DNA of 64,000 nucleotides, from the NCBI GenBank assembly GCA_020161575.1, contig JAIUNR010000001.1, positions 1-64,000 on the forward strand, read 5' to 3'. The position numbers and the translations under genes are program-made. Within the stretch, counting starts at the first letter, position 1, and the number at the start of each line of letters is the position of its first letter. Below, one piece after another: positions 26,752 to 37,297 of this stretch. The DNA is from Pseudomonadota bacterium. GTDB lineage: Bacteria; Pseudomonadota; Alphaproteobacteria; Rhizobiales; Beijerinckiaceae. The notes below the pieces were generated by a model, which did not search any database, was not told where the DNA came from, and worked only from the letters and a program-made list of their open reading frames with translations.

Positions 26752-28674
26752 TCAGCCTTGCGGCTGGGGCTCCATGCCGCCATCCGCCTCGGGTGGGCGG
26801 GGCTTACCGGCGGTCGGCACGGCGGAACCGCGCGGCGTCGAAGGTTCGTCCGGGTCCTCGCGCTTGGGGCGCTTGCCGTCCATCAGGTCGCGCAGCTCGT
26901 CGCCGGTCAGCGTTTCGAATTCGAGCAGGGCCTGCGCGATGGCCTCGAACTGCTCGGCATTCTCGGTGATGATCCGGCGCGCGGTCTTCTCGCCGCCTTC
27001 AATCAGCTTGCGCACTTCCTCGTCGATCAGCTTGGCGGTTTCGTCCGACATGTTGGTTGTCTGCGAAACGGAATGACCGAGGAAGACTTCCTGCTGGTTG
27101 GAGGCATAGCGCACGCGACCGAGCGTATCGCTCATGCCCCATTCCATCACCATCGCGCGGGCGAGCGAAGTCGCCATCTGGATGTCGCCGGTCGCGCCGT
27201 TGGTGACCTTTTCCGGGCCGTTCTTGAAAATCTCCGCTTCGCGACCGCCGAAGAGCATGGCAAGGCGCGCAAGGCTCTTTTCGTGGTTCATCGAGTAGCG
27301 GTCGCCTTCCGGCAGGGTCATCACCATACCGAGGGAGCGGCCGCGCGGAATGATCGTCGCCTTATGGATCGGGTCGATGCCCGCCATTTTCAGCGCGATG
27401 ATCGCATGGCCGGCCTCGTGATAGGCGGTGTTCTTCTTTTCCTCGTCGGACATGGCCATGGATTTGCGCTCGGCGCCCATCATCACCTTGTCCTTGGCAT
27501 CCTCGAATTCGAGCATGGTGACGATGCGGCGGTTGCGCCGGGCGGCGAGCAGCGCCGCCTCGTTGACGAGATTCATGAGATCCGCGCCGGAAAATCCGGG
27601 CGTGCCGCGCGCGAGCGTCTTCAGGTTTACATCCGCCGCCATCGGCACCTTGCGGGTATGGACCTTGAGGATCTTCTCGCGACCGTTCACATCCGGCAGG
27701 GGGACAACAATCTGGCGGTCGAAGCGGCCGGGGCGCATCAGGGCGGGGTCGAGCACGTCGGGCCGGTTGGTGGCGGCGATGATGATCACGCCCTCGTTGG
27801 CCTCGAAGCCGTCCATCTCGACGAGAAGCTGGTTGAGCGTCTGCTCGCGCTCGTCATTGCCGCCGCCGAGGCCCGCGCCGCGATGGCGCCCCACGGCATC
27901 GATTTCGTCGATGAAGATGATGCAGGGGGCGTTCTTCTTGGCTTCCGCGAACATGTCGCGCACGCGGCTCGCGCCGACGCCGACGAACATCTCGACGAAA
28001 TCCGAGCCCGAAATCGTGAAAAAGGGCACGTTGGCCTCGCCGGCGACGGCGCGCGCGGTGAGGGTCTTGCCGGTGCCGGGCGGGCCAACCAGCAGCACGC
28101 CGCGCGGAATGCGCCCGCCAAGGCGCTGGAATTTTTGCGGATCGCGCAGGAATTCGACGATTTCCTGAAGATCTTCCTTGGCTTCGTCGATGCCGGCGAC
28201 ATCCTCGAAGGTCACGCGGCCATGCGCCTCCGTGAGAAGCTTGGCTTTCGATTTGCCGAAACCCATCGCGCGGCCGGCGCCGTTCTGCATCTGGCGCGAC
28301 ATGAAGATCCAGATGCCGATCAGGACCAGGAAGGGCAGGTAGGTCGCCAGCAGCGACATGAACCAGTTATTGTCGGCATTCGGCGAGCGATAGGTAACGT
28401 TGATGCCGCGCTCGCGCAGCTTCTCGCGGATGCGCTCGTCGGAAGGCCCATAGGTCGAGAAATTGCCCGAGCCGTCATTGTAGCTGCCCTGGATGTCGAA
28501 ACCGGAAATCGTGACCTTTTCAATACGCCCCTTCTCAACGGCCTCGACATAGGCGGAATAGGGGATTTCCTGCCCGGATGAGCGGTTCGACGGGCTCTGG
28601 AAGACCGAGACCAGCGCCAGCACCAGCACCAGGATGACCGCCCAGAGGGCGATGTTGCGGAAATTCGGGTTCAT
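26752..28674 (-). CDS. ftsH: ATP-dependent zinc metalloprotease FtsH
   Basis: FtsH is a membrane-anchored AAA+ protease that removes damaged membrane proteins and short-lived regulators. The 640 residues show two N-terminal membrane helices (about 8-25 and 100-120) around a periplasmic domain, Walker A GPPGTGKT (about residue 196), Walker [12 protein letters not shown], and the zinc motif HEAGH (about 419-423). The C-terminal tail is Pro/Arg/Glu-rich. It lies in the conserved order pal-cpoB-tilS-ftsH-glmM. Confidence 0.98.
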   Translation of the reverse strand: MNPNFRNIALWAVILVLVLALVSVFQSPSNRSSGQEIPYSAYVEAVEKGRIEKVTISGFDIQGSYNDGSGNFSTYGPSDERIREKLRERGINVTYRSPNADNNWFMSLLATYLPFLVLIGIWIFMSRQMQNGAGRAMGFGKSKAKLLTEAHGRVTFEDVAGIDEAKEDLQEIVEFLRDPQKFQRLGGRIPRGVLLVGPPGTGKTLTARAVAGEANVPFFTISGSDFVEMFVGVGASRVRDMFAEAKKNAPCIIFIDEIDAVGRHRGAGLGGGNDEREQTLNQLLVEMDGFEANEGVIIIAATNRPDVLDPALMRPGRFDRQIVVPLPDVNGREKILKVHTRKVPMAADVNLKTLARGTPGFSGADLMNLVNEAALLAARRNRRIVTMLEFEDAKDKVMMGAERKSMAMSDEEKKNTAYHEAGHAIIALKMAGIDPIHKATIIPRGRSLGMVMTLPEGDRYSMNHEKSLARLAMLFGGREAEIFKNGPEKVTNGATGDIQMATSLARAMVMEWGMSDTLGRVRYASNQQEVFLGHSVSQTTNMSDETAKLIDEEVRKLIEGGEKTARRIITENAEQFEAIAQALLEFETLTGDELRDLMDGKRPKREDPDEPSTPRGSAVPTAGKPRPPEADGGMEPQPQG

Positions 28675-28804
28675 CGACGCTTTGCTCTCTCACGGGGGGT
28701 GGCTGGATCGCCAAACCCTGCTCCATACCGATATCTAGGGGTGCGAAGTCCCCTTGCCAAGTTATCGCGGCTTTTTTGGTGCCGGCAGGTTAACGTAACG
28801 CCCT

Positions 28805-29893
28805 TCAGGCGCGCCGTCTCTCCGTTTTTTGCGGGAGATTCTGCTCACGTGCTGCGCGGCGTGGCGGCGCTGTCCGCACCTCGATGAAGCCGTTGCCATG
28901 CGCGATAACCGACCAGGCCAGCGATTGCCGGAAAGGGCGCTGGTCGCGGATCGCGATCCGCAGGTGCTTGAGCATGCGTTCGAGCTTGGAGAGCGAGATC
29001 TGCACCGCGCTCTGGCCTTCAACCGCGATCTGAAGCATCGCGTTGCGCAACATGCGCAGGGCAAGGTCGAAAGGCTCGCTGAAGAAGGGCTCGGCTTTGA
29101 GCCGGATCGCCCCGCCATCGGGCGCGCGGCGGATGATCGCGCCGTCGACAGTGCGACGCGCGACATGTTCAAGCGCATCCTCTGTGCGACGCGCGCGGGC
29201 GGCCAGCGTGCCGAGGCGCTCAGGGGTAAGGCCTTCCTCCGCGAGGATCGGCATCAGCGTGCGGAAGCGCGATCGCGCGAAACGGCGATCCGTATTGGTG
29301 GGATCGCTGGAATAGAGCCAGTGATTGCGCGTGCAGGTGGCGACAAGTCGTGATTTCGGCACTTCGAGGAAAGGGCGGATATGGTGCACCGCACCGCGGA
29401 CCACATTGGGCCGCATGGCGCCCAGCCCGCCGAGCCCCGTGCCGGAGGCCATGCGGATCAGTACGGTCTCGGCCTGATCATCCAGCGTGTGTGCGGTGAC
29501 GATATGGCTCGCATCGATCGAGCGGGCATGGTTCAGAAGCAGGGCGTAGCGGCCCTTGCGCGCGGCCTCCTGCGAGGTCGGTGGGTCGGTGTCGCCCCAG
29601 TTCAACGTGGCATGCGGAATGCTCAGTTCGCGGCAGAATTCGGCGACGAAAGCCGCTTCCTCTTTCGCTTCCGGGCGCATGCCGTGATCGACGGTCGCCA
29701 CCGCGAGCGGCGGAAGATAGGCGCGGGCGGCGGCGCTCAGCCCCAAAAGCCCCATCGAATCCGGGCCGCCCGATACGCAGAGCAGCATGCCGTTGCAACC
29801 GTCATTGCCGAGTGCGCCGCGATAAAGCGCGAGCGCTTCCTCAGGGGTGAGGGGCAGGCGGTCGGTCGGGTCCTCGTCAATTTCGATCAGCAC
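28805..29893 (-). CDS. tilS: tRNA(Ile)-lysidine synthetase
   Basis: TilS adds lysine to C34 of the CAU-anticodon tRNA-Ile so that it reads AUA. The PP-loop ATPase motif SGGPDS is at about residues 41-46, followed by family regions around VDHGMRPEA and AHTLDDQAETVLIR. At 362 residues it lacks some C-terminal domains of the E. coli enzyme, as is usual in alphaproteobacteria. The start overlaps the end of cpoB by seven bases. Confidence 0.95.
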   Translation of the reverse strand: MLIEIDEDPTDRLPLTPEEALALYRGALGNDGCNGMLLCVSGGPDSMGLLGLSAAARAYLPPLAVATVDHGMRPEAKEEAAFVAEFCRELSIPHATLNWGDTDPPTSQEAARKGRYALLLNHARSIDASHIVTAHTLDDQAETVLIRMASGTGLGGLGAMRPNVVRGAVHHIRPFLEVPKSRLVATCTRNHWLYSSDPTNTDRRFARSRFRTLMPILAEEGLTPERLGTLAARARRTEDALEHVARRTVDGAIIRRAPDGGAIRLKAEPFFSEPFDLALRMLRNAMLQIAVEGQSAVQISLSKLERMLKHLRIAIRDQRPFRQSLAWSVIAHGNGFIEVRTAPPRRAAREQNLPQKTERRRA

Positions 29894-30798
29894 TGCGCGC
29901 GCGCCCTTTCCCTTTCGACAGCCTGCCGGATCGCCGGGGCGGCATTCGGGTATTTCTTGGGGACCTGCGCGAAGGTGCCGCAGGCTTCCTGGATCGCGCC
30001 CAGCCCGCGCAGCGACATGCCGAGCTTGAGCATCGCCTCCGGCGCCTTGGGCGAGCCGGAATGCTTTGAGGTGACGTTGAGGAAATTCTCCGCCGCCTCG
30101 CGATAGCGCGTGCGCCGGAGGTAGCTTTCACCGAGCAGGAAAGTCGCCTCGGCGACGCGCCTGTCCTTGCCATGGGCGCGCAGGAAATCCCTGAAGGCGC
30201 CCTCGGCCAGTTCATAATCGCCGCGATCGACCAGCGATTTGGCGAAGTCGAAATCGGATTTGGCGTCACCCCGTCCGGGGCCGGGCAAGGGGGCGGCGCC
30301 GATACCGTTGCCGCGGCGCTGGCCGGTCACGTCAAGCGGCGCGCCAAGTTCACCATCCTGCACCAGGGCGCCGCCGGGCAGCGGCGCACCAGGCGGTGTC
30401 GCGACACCCGCCGATCCGAGCGGGCGCGGCGCGCCGGGCGCGTTGCCGGTATTGGTGGGGTCAAAAGCGTCAGAGCGTTTCGGCGCGCCGCCGGGTGAGG
30501 GCGGCGGCGTCTGGCCCGGTCGTGGCGCAGGCGCGGCGCCGCCGCGCGCGCCTTCCAGGTCCTTGAACCGCAGATCGTTGTCGGTCTGCATGCGCTTGAG
30601 CTGATCCTCCAGCTTGCGAAGCTGGAAGCGCATCTCCTCCACCTGCCCCGTAAGGCGGCGGTTCTCGTTCTCGAGCCGGTCGAGACGCAGCATGAATTCA
30701 GCGGCATCCTGCGCCCGGAGCGCGGGCGCAGTGAAGAACATCCCCGCCGCCAGCAACAGCGCTGTGCGAGACAATGCGAAGCGGATCATCCTGATCAT
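29887..30798 (-). CDS. cpoB: Tol-Pal system periplasmic protein CpoB (YbgF)
   Basis: CpoB couples peptidoglycan synthesis to Tol-Pal outer-membrane constriction. The 303-residue product has a signal peptide (cut near LRAQ, about residue 29), a coiled coil (about 38-80, RLDRLENENRRLTGQVEEM), a long Pro/Gly/Ala-rich linker (about 84-170), and C-terminal TPR repeats (about 185-290). ATG 30798 is the longest start; ATG 30789 also precedes the signal peptide. It lies between pal and tilS as expected. Confidence 0.95.
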   Translation of the reverse strand: MIRMIRFALSRTALLLAAGMFFTAPALRAQDAAEFMLRLDRLENENRRLTGQVEEMRFQLRKLEDQLKRMQTDNDLRFKDLEGARGGAAPAPRPGQTPPPSPGGAPKRSDAFDPTNTGNAPGAPRPLGSAGVATPPGAPLPGGALVQDGELGAPLDVTGQRRGNGIGAAPLPGPGRGDAKSDFDFAKSLVDRGDYELAEGAFRDFLRAHGKDRRVAEATFLLGESYLRRTRYREAAENFLNVTSKHSGSPKAPEAMLKLGMSLRGLGAIQEACGTFAQVPKKYPNAAPAIRQAVERERARAQC

Positions 30799-30836
30799 CC
30801 CGCTAGATTAGCAGAGATTACGTGGAGCAAGAAGCG

Positions 30837-31337
30837 TCAGCTTCCTGCTCCGCCGAGCACCGAGACCGCACGCCGGTTCTGCGACCAGCACGAGATGTCG
30901 TTGCAGACCGCGACCGGGCGCTCCTTGCCGTAGGATGTGGTGCGGATGCGGTTGCCGCCGACCCCGCGCGCGATGAGGTAGTTCTTCGCGGCTTCGGCAC
31001 GACGGGCACCGAGTGCGAAATTGTATTCACGCGTGCCGCGCTCGTCGGCATGGCCCTCGATCATGAAGGAATAACGCGGGTAGCGCGCGAGCCATTGCGC
31101 CTGCTTGTCGAGCGTGGCCTGACCTTGGCCGTTGATCTCCGAGGAATCGGAATCAAAGAAGACGCGATCGCCGACATTGACCACGAAATCCTGGATGGAG
31201 CCCGGAACATTTGCGCCACCGGCGCCGTTTGCGGCGTCATCCGCGCCGGTTTTGGAGGCGCAGGCGCCGAGCAGGCCGGCAACCAGGAAAATTGCGGCGA
31301 TGCGCGAACCGCGCGCGAGCGAAAAAGCGGGAACCAT
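30837..31337 (-). CDS. pal: Peptidoglycan-associated lipoprotein Pal
   Basis: Pal is an outer-membrane lipoprotein that binds peptidoglycan and TolB. The lipobox LLGAC ends at Cys26. The OmpA-like domain shows FDSDSSEI, the EGHADERGTREYN peptidoglycan-binding motif and the RRAEAAKNYL helix. The 166 residues fit the family. I start at ATG 31337 because GAGGAG lies just upstream and the signal peptide follows; the frame is open a further 30 codons upstream. Its usual neighbour tolB is displaced by two queuosine genes. Confidence 0.96.
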   Translation of the reverse strand: MVPAFSLARGSRIAAIFLVAGLLGACASKTGADDAANGAGGANVPGSIQDFVVNVGDRVFFDSDSSEINGQGQATLDKQAQWLARYPRYSFMIEGHADERGTREYNFALGARRAEAAKNYLIARGVGGNRIRTTSYGKERPVAVCNDISCWSQNRRAVSVLGGAGS

Positions 31338-31547
31338 CCCAAGAACTCCTCGATATGCGCTCCTCTCCGCCCAAGGGGTGGAAAGATAAAGCGCGTCAAA
31401 AAACACGGCACCCAGCCTATCGAGCACTTAAAAGTCGCCCGATTAACGAAAGCTTCCGTAAAGCCTAATGAAACCCGCATTGAGCGGTTCCGCATGGCGA
31501 CTTTGCGGCGAATGGTGAACGTTTTCTTGATTTTTTAGGCGCTTGCG

Positions 31548-32105
31548 TCAGGCAGGCAGGCCAAGGCGCCTGTCGCGTTCCCGGATGAGGTGGATGACCG
31601 GGAGTGCGAGGAACACCATGATCGCCTTGCCCGCGATCTGCCCGCCAAGATAATCGAGCGAGCCGAAGGCGAGCTGGAGAAAGACCAGGCTGTCGACGAT
31701 CAGCCCCACGATGCTGCTGACGAAAACCGCCAGCACCAGCCCGCGCTTCTGCAAGGGCGTGAAGATGGCGAAATCCGCGAGTTCCGAGAGGAGGAATGCG
31801 GCAACCGATGCATAGACAAGCGCCGGCGGCGAGAAAAACGCCGAGAGAACCCCGCCGAGCGCGATGGCGCCAAGCGCAAAAACCGCGCCCAGACGGCGCT
31901 GGACCAGATCGCGCAGCACCAGCGCCACGCCCACCAACAGCACGCCGCTTGGGGCCGTCAGCCCCGGACCTACCGGAATGAGGCAGGGCCCGTTCGGTGC
32001 GCAGAAAGTGCCAACATTCTGGATCAGCCAGTTCGCGGCCGGAATGCACGCGATGAAGAGCGCGAGGCACAAATAGCCTTCACGACGAAGAGAAGTTTCG
32101 CTCAT
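31548..32105 (-). CDS. yhhQ: VUT family queuosine precursor transporter (YhhQ-like)
   Basis: YhhQ/VUT proteins import queuosine precursors. The 185-residue product has about six membrane helices, an early GPCLIPVGPGLTAPSGVLLVG region and the family-like LVLRDLVQRRLG and SELADFAIFTPL motifs. ATG 32105 (MSETSLRREG) is preferred; an in-frame start nine codons upstream is weaker. It sits 62 bp downstream of queC on the same strand, which supports the queuosine assignment. I looked for a preQ1 riboswitch in the gap and could not recognise one. Confidence 0.88.
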   Translation of the reverse strand: MSETSLRREGYLCLALFIACIPAANWLIQNVGTFCAPNGPCLIPVGPGLTAPSGVLLVGVALVLRDLVQRRLGAVFALGAIALGGVLSAFFSPPALVYASVAAFLLSELADFAIFTPLQKRGLVLAVFVSSIVGLIVDSLVFLQLAFGSLDYLGGQIAGKAIMVFLALPVIHLIRERDRRLGLPA

Positions 32106-32167
32106 GATTGTCTCGCTTTGGCCCGTGATCAAAAGATCTTCGGCTTTGAGGGATCAGCCACCCTGTT

Positions 32168-32875
32168 TCAACGCTGCCGAACCTCCTGATAGCGGACGAA
32201 ACCATTCGCGCGCAATTCGCAGGCCGGGCATTGGCCGCAGCCATAACCCCAAGCGTGGCGTTTGTCACGCGCGCCGAGATAGCAGGTATGGCTGGCTTCG
32301 AGGATCAGGCTGACCAAGGGTTCGCCCCCAAGCTCTTCCGCGAGCGCCCAAGTCGCGGCCTTGTCGCGCCACATCAGCGGCGTCTCCACCACAAAACGCC
32401 TGTCCATGCCGAGATTGAGCGCGACCTGAAGCGCCTTCATCGTATCGTCCCTGCAATCGGGATAGCCGGAATAATCCGTCTCGCACACGCCGGTCACGAT
32501 ATGCCGGATGCCGCGCCGATAGGCGAGGGCGGCGGCGAAGGTGAGGAAGATCAGGTTGCGTCCGGGCACGAAGGTGTTCGGCAGCCCTTCAACCCCGAAC
32601 GTGATCTCGACCTCGCGCGTCATCGCGGTGTCCGAGATCGCGCCGAGCGCGGCGAGGGGGAGGCTGTGATCCTCTCCAAGCCGCTCCGCCCAGAGCGGCT
32701 TCAATGCGGCCATGCCCTTGCGCAGGGCATCACGGCATTGAAGCTCCACGATATGGCGCTGGCCGTAATCGAAACCGATGGTCTCGACGCGGCTGAAGCG
32801 ATCGAGCGCCCAGGCCAGGCAGGTCGCGGAATCCTGCCCGCCCGAGAAAAGCACCAGCGCGGAAGCTTCCGCCAT
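32168..32875 (-). CDS. queC: 7-cyano-7-deazaguanine synthase
   Basis: QueC converts 7-carboxy-7-deazaguanine to preQ0 with ATP and ammonia, a step in queuosine synthesis. The PP-loop FSGGQDS is at residues 10-16, and the C-terminal zinc site CGQCPAC is intact with an earlier Cys in HTCYLG. The 235 residues fit the family. I use ATG 32875; a GTG directly before it is also possible. The start lies three bases from the tolB stop, so it is probably transcribed with the tol genes, an unusual place for it. Confidence 0.96.
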   Translation of the reverse strand: MAEASALVLFSGGQDSATCLAWALDRFSRVETIGFDYGQRHIVELQCRDALRKGMAALKPLWAERLGEDHSLPLAALGAISDTAMTREVEITFGVEGLPNTFVPGRNLIFLTFAAALAYRRGIRHIVTGVCETDYSGYPDCRDDTMKALQVALNLGMDRRFVVETPLMWRDKAATWALAEELGGEPLVSLILEASHTCYLGARDKRHAWGYGCGQCPACELRANGFVRYQEVRQR

Positions 32876-32878
32876 CAC

Positions 32879-34228
32879 TTACTTCGCGGAAAGCAGGGGC
32901 GACCAGGCCGGATCGGAGGCGAAGGCCGGGGTGGGGATCGGCACATCGACGCGCCCGGTCACATCGACCATGAACAGCTTGGGACCAGCGCCGGCATCGC
33001 GGAAGAACATGATATAGCGACCGTTCGGCGCCCAGGTGGGGCCTTCATTATGGTACCCTTCCGTGAGGATGCGCTCGCCCGAGCCATCCGGCTTCATCAC
33101 GCCGATGGCGAAAGCGCCGCCCTTCTGACGCGTGAAGGCGATGAAATCCCCCTTCGGCGACCAGACCGGCGTGGAATAGCGCCCCTCACCAAAGGAAATG
33201 CGCCGCGCGCCCGAGCCATCCGCCCCCATCACATAGAGCTGCTGGCCGCCGCCGCGATCGCTCTCGAAGGCGATCTGCGTGCCATCGGGCGAGAAGGAGG
33301 GCGCGGTATCGATCGCGCCCGAGGAGGTCAGCGGGCGGGTCGCGCCCGAGCCGAGATCGGCGAGAACGATATTGGCATTGCCGCCGGCCTCGATGCTCAT
33401 CGCGATCTGCGATCCGTTGGGTGCGAAACGCGGCGAGAAGCTTGCCACATTGGCGTTGCCGACAACGGAGCGCCGGCCGGAACTGAGATCGAGCACCTGC
33501 ACATTCGCCTTGCCGCCATCCTCCAGCGCCATGAAGGCGACGCGGTCGCCGCGCGGCGAGAAGCGGGGGGTGATGAGCAATTCGTTGCCCGAGGAGATGG
33601 CGCGGAAATTCGCGCCATCCTGATCGATGATCGCGAGGCGCTTTTTGCGCTTCTCCTTCGGGCCGGTTTCATCGACGAAGACAATCCGCGTGTCGAAAAA
33701 GCCGGTCTCGCCCGTCATGCGTTCGTAGACGGCATCGGAGGCGAGATGCGCGAGCCGGCGCCAGTTCGCCTGATCGATCGCGTGTTTCTGACCGATCACC
33801 TGCTTCGCCGCGCTGACATCCCAGAGGCGGTATTCCACCGCGAGCCGCGTGCCATCGCGCACCACGCGCCCGGCGATGATCGCCTGCACGCCAACCGAAT
33901 TCCACGTCGCGAAATTGGGGGTGCTGTCGAAACCGATCCCCCGCTCGGGAAAGCGCGATTTGTCGATGGGATCGAACACACCCGAACGCTTGAGGTTGGC
34001 GGTGATGATCTCCGAGACCTGAACGCCCTGCGGATCGCCGCCGAAATCAAGCACCGCGACCGGCATCGGCTTGAAGTTGCGCGGGTTGAGGTCGATACAA
34101 AGCGTGCCGGGGCCGCAGTTTCGCTCCTGTGCGCGAACCTCGCCGGAGAGCACCAGTGGCGCGACAAGCGCGGCACCGAGGCCAAGCATGAAGAAGATCG
34201 GGCGAAAGAGCTGGAACGGGCGGTTCAT
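32879..34228 (-). CDS. tolB: Tol-Pal system translocation protein TolB
   Basis: TolB is a periplasmic beta-propeller that binds Pal and TolA. A signal peptide ends near EVRAQ (about residue 35). The N-terminal domain (about 40-165) is followed by WD40-like PD40 repeats with recurring SPDGTQIAF- and SPKGDFIAF-type motifs. The 449 residues fit the family. It follows tolA in the same direction. Confidence 0.97.
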   Translation of the reverse strand: MNRPFQLFRPIFFMLGLGAALVAPLVLSGEVRAQERNCGPGTLCIDLNPRNFKPMPVAVLDFGGDPQGVQVSEIITANLKRSGVFDPIDKSRFPERGIGFDSTPNFATWNSVGVQAIIAGRVVRDGTRLAVEYRLWDVSAAKQVIGQKHAIDQANWRRLAHLASDAVYERMTGETGFFDTRIVFVDETGPKEKRKKRLAIIDQDGANFRAISSGNELLITPRFSPRGDRVAFMALEDGGKANVQVLDLSSGRRSVVGNANVASFSPRFAPNGSQIAMSIEAGGNANIVLADLGSGATRPLTSSGAIDTAPSFSPDGTQIAFESDRGGGQQLYVMGADGSGARRISFGEGRYSTPVWSPKGDFIAFTRQKGGAFAIGVMKPDGSGERILTEGYHNEGPTWAPNGRYIMFFRDAGAGPKLFMVDVTGRVDVPIPTPAFASDPAWSPLLSAK

Positions 34229-34294
34229 GGTGGCGGGCTCGTGTGTCTTGCAGGCATTTCAGGGGTTGCGGTCATTCAGGTTCTTGTGCGGCGA

Positions 34295-35449
34295 TCAGTT
34301 GCCAGAGGCATCGATCACGATGTCCAGGTTTTTCCAGTCATCGTAAGTGGCGAGAAAACGGTCGGGAATCCGGTAGGGCTGGCAGGCGCGGAAAGCGCGC
34401 TTGGCTGCTTCCGTATAGGCGATGAAATTGGGGTCGTTTGAACGGTTCTTGAGCTCGACTGTGCTCGTGATGCTGCCGTCTTTCGCAACACTGAAATGGA
34501 ACTGTGGCCTGGCTGTCGGCAGCGTACCTGGGTAATTGAGGCAGCGCAGCATCTGATCCGTGAAGATTCCGATCAATCGGGCTTTGTCTGACGGCGAGAG
34601 CGAATTGCCCGTCGCGGTGCTGGTTCCCGCAGTCGAACGGCTCGCCACCTGCTGCCCGGTGGAGCCTGTCGAGGAGGGCGCCTCCTTCGAGGTGTTGAGC
34701 TTGTTGTTGATGGCGGCCAGCAGCTTCTGCTCCTCGGCCTTCTCCTTGGCGAGCTGCTCCTGCCGCGCCTTCTCTTTCGCTTCCTTCTCGCGGCGCGCGG
34801 CCTCGGCCTTTTTCAGATCCTCGGCCTTCTTGGCTTCATCTGCTTTGCGCTTGTCCTCGGCGCGCTTCTGCGCCTCGGCTTCGGCTTTCAAGGTTTCCTC
34901 AAGCTTGCGCTTTTCGTCGGCGGCGGCTTTCGCGGCCTCCTCGGCCTTGCGCTTCTCGGCCGCCTTCTTCTGGCGGATGATCTCGGCCTCGCGGTCTTCC
35001 TCTTCTTCCTCGGCCTGTGCGGGCGGCGGCACCGGGCGCGGCGGCGCGACGCGCAGTTCCGGCGGGCGCGCGGGCGGGGTCACCGAGGCGACTTTCTGCT
35101 CGGCGGGTACAGGCGGGGGTGAGGCTTTCGGCGGTTCCGGCGCGGCGACATCCTTCTTCGCCTCGCCCGGATCATTGTCCTTCTTGATCTCGGCGACCTT
35201 ATCGACCCGGCGCTCCGGCTGCTTGGCGACTTCTTTCGAATTCTTGTCGCCCTTCATCATCTCGTTGAAGTCTTTTTCGGAGACGACATCGACCGCGACG
35301 GATTCGCCCGCGGGCTGGAAGGGCTTGGCGGAGGAAAGTCCCAGCAGGCCGATGGTGAGGACCAGCACGTGACCGCCAGCCGAAACCGCGCCGCCCGGCT
35401 GCCGCCAGTCGACGTTGGTTTTGAGCCATGTCGCGATCCTGTCGATCAC
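34295..35449 (-). CDS. tolA: TolA-type envelope protein
   Basis: TolA spans the periplasm and links the TolQR motor to TolB/Pal. The 384 residues have one N-terminal membrane helix (about 23-40), a Pro/Lys-rich stretch, a long Ala/Glu/Lys/Arg helix (about 145-240, runs such as AEKRKAEEAAKAA), and a C-terminal TonB/TolA-like domain with FRACQPYRIP. The C-terminal Cys pair (about 310 and 367) may form a disulfide. Nine bases separate it from tolR. Confidence 0.93.
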   Translation of the reverse strand: MIDRIATWLKTNVDWRQPGGAVSAGGHVLVLTIGLLGLSSAKPFQPAGESVAVDVVSEKDFNEMMKGDKNSKEVAKQPERRVDKVAEIKKDNDPGEAKKDVAAPEPPKASPPPVPAEQKVASVTPPARPPELRVAPPRPVPPPAQAEEEEEDREAEIIRQKKAAEKRKAEEAAKAAADEKRKLEETLKAEAEAQKRAEDKRKADEAKKAEDLKKAEAARREKEAKEKARQEQLAKEKAEEQKLLAAINNKLNTSKEAPSSTGSTGQQVASRSTAGTSTATGNSLSPSDKARLIGIFTDQMLRCLNYPGTLPTARPQFHFSVAKDGSITSTVELKNRSNDPNFIAYTEAAKRAFRACQPYRIPDRFLATYDDWKNLDIVIDASGN

Positions 35450-35458
35450 ATCGTTTCC

Positions 35459-35904
<446 letters not shown>

Positions 35905-35905
<1 letters not shown>

Positions 35906-36609
35906 CAGGCCGCTCCCCGTCCGGCGCGTTCGTCGATCTGGCGGGAGAGGATGGCGGAGAATTCATCCGCGAAGGTCTCAAGCCGCCCCTGGGTGCGCGA
36001 GACGTCCTTCACAAGCTTGTTATAGAAGATATTGGCCGGAATCGCGGCAACCAGCGCGATGGCGGTCGCAAAAAGCGCCTCCGCGATGCCCGGCGCGACC
36101 ACCGCGAGCGATGTATTCTTGGAGGCCGCGATGGAGCGGAAGGTGGTCATGATGCCGAAAACGGTGCCGAAAAGGCCGATATAGGGGCCGACGGAGGCAA
36201 TCGTCGCAAGAACCAGCAGCTTGGATTCCAGCCGCTCGACCTCGCGGGCGATCGAAACATCGAGCACCTTGTCGATACGCGTCTGGAGGCTCGCGAAGCC
36301 GCGGCCCGAACCTTCGAAGGCGCGGCGCCATTCGCCCATCGCCGCCACGAAAAGCGCGGCGAACCCGTCCGTCGCCTGCTGCGAAAGGGAGCGGTAAAGC
36401 TCGTCGAGGCTCTGGCCGGACCAGAACGTATCCTCGAAATTATCCATCCGCGCCTTCATCTGGCGCAGCATGATCGATTTGTTGATGATGATCGCCCAGG
36501 ACCACACGGACGCGCCCATCAACCCCAGCATCACCAGTTTGACGATGAAGTGGGCGTGCAGGAACAGCGAGATCAGCGAGAGATCCGGTTGGGCGTCAAC
36601 AGGTGGCAT
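35905..36609 (-). CDS. tolQ: Tol-Pal system proton channel TolQ
   Basis: TolQ is a MotA/ExbB-family membrane subunit that with TolR uses the proton gradient to drive Tol-Pal. The 234 residues have three membrane helices, the last two in the conserved VGPYIGLFGTVFGIM and GIAEALFATAIALVAAIPA segments. I start at MPPVDAQ (ATG 36609), which has GAAGGAC upstream. It is the first gene of the tolQ-tolR-tolA-tolB-queC-yhhQ run. Confidence 0.97.
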
Positions 36610-36782
36610 TATCGGTCCTTCTGTCCATGCGACAGTGAAAACGACCCCTTCGGGCGGTTCCACGGCTCTTGATCCGGGTTTGCGACTAAACTGAGGCGTG
36701 CATAACCGGCCTTGCCCGCACCTTCTGGCACGGGGCTTCCAGCCACCATCAATCGGCTTTTATGGTTAATGTTGGGTAAAAG

Positions 36783-37181
36783 TTAACCCTTCGTGAGCTT
36801 ATCCAGCGCATCGCGCATGGATCGCGGCATGCGCGCCGGGCGCCCGGCGGCCAGAAATGCGATCGTGACATCGGCCTGAGCGAGCACCATACCTTCGCGC
36901 CGGAGCACCTGACGCATCACGAGGCTCGCCCCGCCGATGCGGGTGATTCCGGTCTCAACCTCGACCAGATCATCCATCCGCGCGGGGCTTTTGAAATCGA
37001 TCTCCATATGCCGCACGACGAAGGCGAAGGGGCCTCCTTCCGTCTCGAACAGCGCGCGCTGGTCGATTCCGAGCCCGCGCAGGGCCTCGGTGCGTGCGCG
37101 CTCGAAGAAGTTGAGATAGCGCGCATGATAGACGAAGCCGGAAAAATCCGTGTCCTCGTAATAGATGCGCAGGGTCAGCAT
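36783..37181 (-). CDS. ybgC: Acyl-CoA thioester hydrolase YbgC
   Basis: YbgC is a hotdog-fold thioesterase acting on short or long acyl-CoA and linked to phospholipid metabolism. The active-site motif YYEDTDFSGFVYHARYL is intact, with the key Asp of the family. The 132 residues fit. It precedes tolQ, as in most proteobacteria, with a 170 bp gap. ATG 37181 is preferred; a TTG two codons earlier is possible. Confidence 0.95.
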   Translation of the reverse strand: MLTLRIYYEDTDFSGFVYHARYLNFFERARTEALRGLGIDQRALFETEGGPFAFVVRHMEIDFKSPARMDDLVEVETGITRIGGASLVMRQVLRREGMVLAQADVTIAFLAAGRPARMPRSMRDALDKLTKG

Positions 37182-37297
37182 GCCCAAATCCCGCTCCTGT
37201 CGTACTGCGCTCTTCTAGCAGCATCCTGGCGTGAGGCGAGAGGTATCCGGCCATCGCCCGGTCAGATTTCGTTCGGACCTGTTGCTTGCTTTTCGGA

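Noticed and set aside
26440..28581. Plus-strand frame of 713 codons opposite ftsH
   Set aside because: It mirrors the ftsH coding strand and contains no domain; ftsH is certain.
32106..32167. preQ1 riboswitch between queC and the VUT transporter
   Set aside because: The 62-bp gap shows no recognisable preQ1 aptamer.
32231..34441. Plus-strand frame of 736 codons opposite queC and tolB
   Set aside because: It spans two certain genes on the other strand and has an Arg/His/Gly-rich composition typical of antisense frames in GC-rich DNA.
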